DNA from: Nonomuraea roseoviolacea subsp. carminata
Lineage (GTDB): Bacteria; Actinomycetota; Actinomycetes; Streptosporangiales; Streptosporangiaceae
Length of the DNA stretch: 64,000 nucleotides
Assembly (NCBI RefSeq): GCF_024172185.1
Contig: NZ_JAMZEC010000001.1
Location: forward strand, 3,720,001 to 3,784,000
Reading direction: 5' to 3'
Shown here: piece by piece, positions 61,547 through 64,000 of the stretch
Layout of the letters: each line of letters begins with the position of its first letter
How positions within the stretch are numbered: position 1 is the first letter of the stretch
The notes under the pieces: model-generated
Seen by the model: only the letters and a program-made list of their open reading frames with translations
Database searches by the model: none
What the model was told of the DNA's origin: nothing
Program-made: the position numbers and the translations under genes

Positions 61547-62016
61547 CCTCGGCGCCCGACATCCCGTACGGCGAGGCGATGCGGCTGGCGCTGGCGGAGG
61601 CCGTGGCCGCGGGTGAGCGCGGCGAGGTGCCCGTCGGCGCGGTCGTGCTCGACGCGGCCGGTGAGGTGCTGGCGGCCGCGGGCAACGACCGCGAGTCCGC
61701 GGCCGACCCGACCGGGCACGCCGAGGTGCTCGCGCTGCGCGCGGCCGCGCGCTCCAGGGGCTCGTGGCGGCTGGACGGCTGCACGCTCGTGGTGACGCTG
61801 GAGCCGTGCACGATGTGCGCGGGCGCGGCGGTGCTGGCCCGGGTGGACCGGATCGTGTACGGCGCGGTCGACGTGAAGGGCGGCGCCGTGGGGTCGCTGT
61901 GGGACGTCGTCAGGGACCGCCGGCTCAACCACCGGCCGGAGGTCGTCATGGGCGTGATGGCCGAAGAATGCGCCGCGATCCTCACGACGTTCTTCGCCAC
62001 TCGCCGGATCCGGTAA
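61543..62016 (+). CDS. tadA: tRNA-specific adenosine deaminase TadA
   Basis: TadA converts A34 to inosine in tRNA-Arg(ACG). The 157-residue protein has zinc-site motifs H59-A-E61 (TGHAEVLALR) and C89-T-M-C92 (LEPCTMCAGAA), and the substrate loop RVDRIVYGAVD. GTG 61543 overlaps the previous stop. tRNA-Ser lies 10 bp downstream and may be read through. Confidence 0.95.
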   Translation: MTSAPDIPYGEAMRLALAEAVAAGERGEVPVGAVVLDAAGEVLAAAGNDRESAADPTGHAEVLALRAAARSRGSWRLDGCTLVVTLEPCTMCAGAAVLARVDRIVYGAVDVKGGAVGSLWDVVRDRRLNHRPEVVMGVMAEECAAILTTFFATRRIR

Positions 62017-62026
62017 GCTCGTCGGC

Positions 62027-62116
62027 GGTGGTGTCGCCTAGTGGCCGAGGGCGCACGCCTCGAAAGCGTGTGATGGGGCAACTCATCCGTGGGTTCAAAT
62101 CCCACCACCACCGCCA
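62027..62116 (+). tRNA. tRNA-Ser (anticodon CGA)
   Basis: The 90-nt sequence folds as a class II tRNA: acceptor GGTGGTG (62027-62033) pairs with CACCACC (62106-62112), discriminator G and encoded CCA (62114-62116). The anticodon loop ctcgaaa has CGA at 62061-62063, the T arm is gtggg-ttcaaat-cccac, and a long variable arm is present as in tRNA-Ser. It reads UCG codons. Confidence 0.97.
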
Positions 62117-62119
62117 CGG

Positions 62120-62160
62120 AAAAGGGCCTCCGACCTGTCAGCCAGGTCGGAGGCCCTTTT
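62120..62160. terminator. Strong bidirectional terminator after tRNA-Ser
   Basis: A perfect 18-bp stem (62120-62137 with 62143-62160), a 5-nt loop, and A/T runs on both ends lie between the tRNA and the convergent gene at 62167-62463, serving both. Confidence 0.95.
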
Positions 62161-62166
62161 CGCGTG

Positions 62167-62463
62167 TCAGGAGGGCAGGTCCAGCACCCGGGCGTGCAGG
62201 ATGGAGCGCTGGTGCAGGGCGGCCCGCAGCGCCCGGTGCAGGCCGTCCTCCAGGTAGAGCTCGCCCTGCCACTGCACCACGTGCGGGAAGAGGTCGCCGT
62301 AGAAGGTGGAGTCCGCGGCGAGCAGCGAGTGCAGGTCCAGCATCGCCTTCGTGGTGATCAGCGAGTCGAGTCGGACCTGACGCGGCGGGATCTGGGCCCA
62401 CTCTCGGATGGTCAGACCGTGTTCGGGATAAGGCCGTCCGTCGCCGACCAGCTTGAAGATCAC
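62167..62463 (-). CDS. Conserved actinobacterial protein with ParB/Srx-like signature
   Basis: This 98-residue protein starts with GTG 62463 and reads IFKLVGDGRPYPEHGLTIREW, RQVRLDSLITTKAMLDL, STFYGDLFPHVVQWQGELYLEDGLHRALRAAL. The DGLHRAL segment resembles the DGxHR core of ParB/sulfiredoxin folds. It is sometimes labelled a VapB antitoxin in databases, but no toxin is adjacent here. Function unknown. Confidence 0.72.
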   Translation of the reverse strand: MIFKLVGDGRPYPEHGLTIREWAQIPPRQVRLDSLITTKAMLDLHSLLAADSTFYGDLFPHVVQWQGELYLEDGLHRALRAALHQRSILHARVLDLPS

Positions 62464-62545
62464 CCCATAGAGTTTAGGAGAGATTCAGCCTGGATGTGCT
62501 GTTCGCGAGAATTCTCGGAGCCGGTGATGGACAGGTTCGGCCCGG

Positions 62546-63382
62546 TCACCTGGTCGCGCACGACGACGGCTTGCCGGAACCGTACCCCTGCTTGAAGGCG
62601 TTCACCCGCTGCTCCGACGAGCCGTGCGTGAACGAGTCGGGATCGACCCGCCCCTGGGTGCGCTGCTGGATCCGATCGTCGCCCACGGCCGCCGCCGCGT
62701 CCAGTGCCTCGGCGATGTCGGTGTCGGTGAAGGGCTTGTCGTAGAAGCCGGTGTCGATGGCGTTCTTGGCCCACACGCCCGCGTAGCAGTCGGCCTGCAG
62801 CTCCGTGGCCACCGAGCCGCCGCCCTCCAGCGCGCCGGTGAGGTTCTGCACGTGGTGCCCGTACTCGTGGGCGATCACGTACGCCTGGGCGAACGGGCCG
62901 CCCTTGGCGCCGAACCGGCTGTGCAGGTCGTCGAAGAAGCTCAGGTCGAGGTAGACGCGCTGGTCGCCGGGGCAGTAGAAGGGGCCGACCGAGGAGTCGG
63001 CCGCGCCGCAGGCCGTGCGGACGCCGCCCGAGTACAGGATGGTCTTGGCGGGCCGGTATCCCGAGACCTCGTCCTTCCAGTAGTCCTGGATGCTGTTGAC
63101 CACGCCGATCACCCGGCACTTCTCCGACTGGTCGGCGTCCTTGCCGGTCTTGCACTCCTGCGACAGGTTGGTGGCCGGCTGCCGCTGGGCGGGCTGCTTG
63201 TCGCCGCCACCGCCGCCGACGTTGTTCAGCAGGAACACCACGACCATGACGATCAGGGTGACGATGCCGCCGCCTCCCAGGACCATGCCGCCGGGGAAGC
63301 CGCCCCCACCGCCGCCTCCGCCGCTGCCGCCGACGTCCTCCACCTGGGAGGAGTCGAGGTTGACGTCGTCTCGGAAGTCCAT
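62546..63382 (-). CDS. Neutral zinc metallopeptidase, YpfJ family
   Basis: The 278-residue protein has a short glycine-rich cytoplasmic N-terminus, one transmembrane helix (VLGGGGIVTLIVMVVVFLL), then the metallopeptidase domain with VIAHEYGHHVQNLTG (zinc motif HExxH), ELQADCYAGVW and SFTHGSSEQRVNAF. The active site faces outside. gaagggacgttggc supports ATG 63382. Its substrate is unknown. Confidence 0.92.
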   Translation of the reverse strand: MDFRDDVNLDSSQVEDVGGSGGGGGGGGFPGGMVLGGGGIVTLIVMVVVFLLNNVGGGGGDKQPAQRQPATNLSQECKTGKDADQSEKCRVIGVVNSIQDYWKDEVSGYRPAKTILYSGGVRTACGAADSSVGPFYCPGDQRVYLDLSFFDDLHSRFGAKGGPFAQAYVIAHEYGHHVQNLTGALEGGGSVATELQADCYAGVWAKNAIDTGFYDKPFTDTDIAEALDAAAAVGDDRIQQRTQGRVDPDSFTHGSSEQRVNAFKQGYGSGKPSSCATR

Positions 63383-63500
63383 CGCCAACGTCCCTTCTCG
63401 TGTGCCCGCATCCCAGCTTCCCGAAAGTGGGCTGGAGATTCCATGGCGGTGCGGACGGGCCGGTCGGGAGGGGTCCCTGCACAATTTCGGATATGTCCGA

Positions 63501-63506
63501 TAATCT
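63501..63506 (+). promoter_or_regulatory. -10 element of the LysE gene
   Basis: TAATCT ends six bases before ATG 63513, with a weak -35 candidate tgcaca (63478-63483) 17 bp upstream. The arrangement suggests a leaderless mRNA. Confidence 0.5.
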
Positions 63507-63512
63507 GCGGAA

Positions 63513-64000
63513 ATGACCGCTGGCTTGATCGGGATCGCGCTCGTGTCCCTCGGCATGGTTCTCACGCCCGGGCCGAACATGATCTACCTCGTGTCGCGCT
63601 CCATCACCCAGGGCCGGCGGGCGGGGCTGATCTCGCTCACCGGCGTCGCGCTGGGCTTCAGCATCTACCTGACCGCCACCTGCCTGGGGCTGACCGCGAT
63701 CTTCGCCTACGTGCCCGCCGCGTACACCGCGCTCAAGCTGGCCGGCGCCGCGTACCTGCTCTGGCTGGCCTGGAACGCCGTCAGGCCCGGCGGCACCTCC
63801 GCCTTCGAGCCGCGCGAGCTGTCCGTGGAACCGCCGCGCAAACTGTTCGCCATGGGCCTGTTCACCTGCCTGCTCAACCCCAAGATCGCCATCCTGTACC
63901 TGTCGCTGCTGCCGCAGTTCATCGACCAGCAGATGGGGCACGTGCTGCTCCAGAGCCTGGCGCTCGGCTCGGTCCAGATCGCGATCGGCACGCTGGTCAA
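63513..64000 (+). CDS. LysE family transporter (partial, runs off the window)
   Basis: The first 162 residues are visible. They start TAGLIGIALVSLGMVLTPGPNMIYLVSRSI, the hallmark of LysE/RhtB exporters (G-x-x-x-x-P-G-P), followed by GLISLTGVALGFSIYL, YTALKLAGAAYLLWLAWNAV and FTCLLNPKIAILYLSLLPQF. Members export amino acids or related metabolites. The last helix and stop are beyond 64000. Confidence 0.88.
   Translation, partial: MTAGLIGIALVSLGMVLTPGPNMIYLVSRSITQGRRAGLISLTGVALGFSIYLTATCLGLTAIFAYVPAAYTALKLAGAAYLLWLAWNAVRPGGTSAFEPRELSVEPPRKLFAMGLFTCLLNPKIAILYLSLLPQFIDQQMGHVLLQSLALGSVQIAIGTLV

Noticed and set aside
62167..62463. VapB-type antitoxin of a toxin-antitoxin pair
   Set aside because: No toxin gene is adjacent, and the protein looks like a conserved ParB/Srx-like housekeeping protein next to a tRNA.

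Overview
The window is a stretch of high-GC actinobacterial chromosome close to the replication origin. It opens with the tail of jag/khpB, followed by rsmG, parA, parB and a tight parS cluster, an order typical of origin-flanking DNA. Other pointers to Actinomycetota are the sigM/zinc anti-sigma pair, a SigR-type promoter on trxBA, a [2Fe-2S] SoxR, inositol-phosphate synthase, the DUF6049-murJ-pseudokinase block, TadA-associated proteins and many apparently leaderless genes. From remembered protein families I would place it near Streptosporangiaceae (Nonomuraea-like); this is inference. Almost all of the window is ordinary chromosome, with one clear foreign insertion.

Layout. 1-4.0 kb: jag end, a degenerate repeat array, rsmG, parA, parB and five parS sites, with a sixth site inside parA. 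4.0-10.4 kb: threonine aldolase, a D-Ala-D-Ala-ligase-type ATP-grasp enzyme, an aminotransferase, a GNAT protein, and trxB-trxA behind a SigR-like promoter. 10.4-18.1 kb: a leftward run of YbaK-like protein, DUF6049, murJ, a membrane pseudokinase, sigM and a zinc anti-sigma factor, linking peptidoglycan export to stress sigma control. 18.2-24.0 kb: CCA-adding enzyme, MFS transporter, idi, ino1 with its PadR regulator, and DUF5318. 24.0-32.6 kb: a class A PBP, two polytopic glycosyltransferases, endonuclease IV, small membrane proteins and rpsF-ssb-rpsR-rplI. 32.8-38.2 kb: a polar amino-acid ABC importer, an APC permease and a MATE exporter.

38.2-40.7 kb is the most unusual part. At least seven DnaA-box-like 9-mers lie upstream of dnaB. 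dnaB has no intein, yet three short stretches of A/T-ending codons occur in it, two of them at motifs used by known DnaB inteins. Nine bases after dnaB sits a lower-GC, free-standing LAGLIDADG homing endonuclease gene with two N-terminal helix-turn-helix repeats.

40.8-53.3 kb is regulatory and transport accessory DNA: an FtsX-type ABC exporter opposite a LAL-type LuxR regulator, a universal stress protein, SoxR, an AsnC regulator opposite an SMP-30 lactonase, and an ABC-2 exporter opposite a histidine kinase/response regulator pair with a perfect 14-bp palindrome between them. 53.3-64.0 kb: a probable second sliding clamp, a MarR-controlled ABM/NmrA pair, FadR-type and XRE-TPR regulators, a PH-domain protein with a 52-residue partner, upp, two TadA-associated proteins, tadA, tRNA-Ser(CGA), a conserved small protein, a YpfJ-type metallopeptidase and the start of a LysE exporter.

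All assignments rest on reading the sequence and on family knowledge; no database search was run. Start codons were chosen from Shine-Dalgarno sequences, gene overlaps, or a -10 hexamer placed 6-8 bases before the start.
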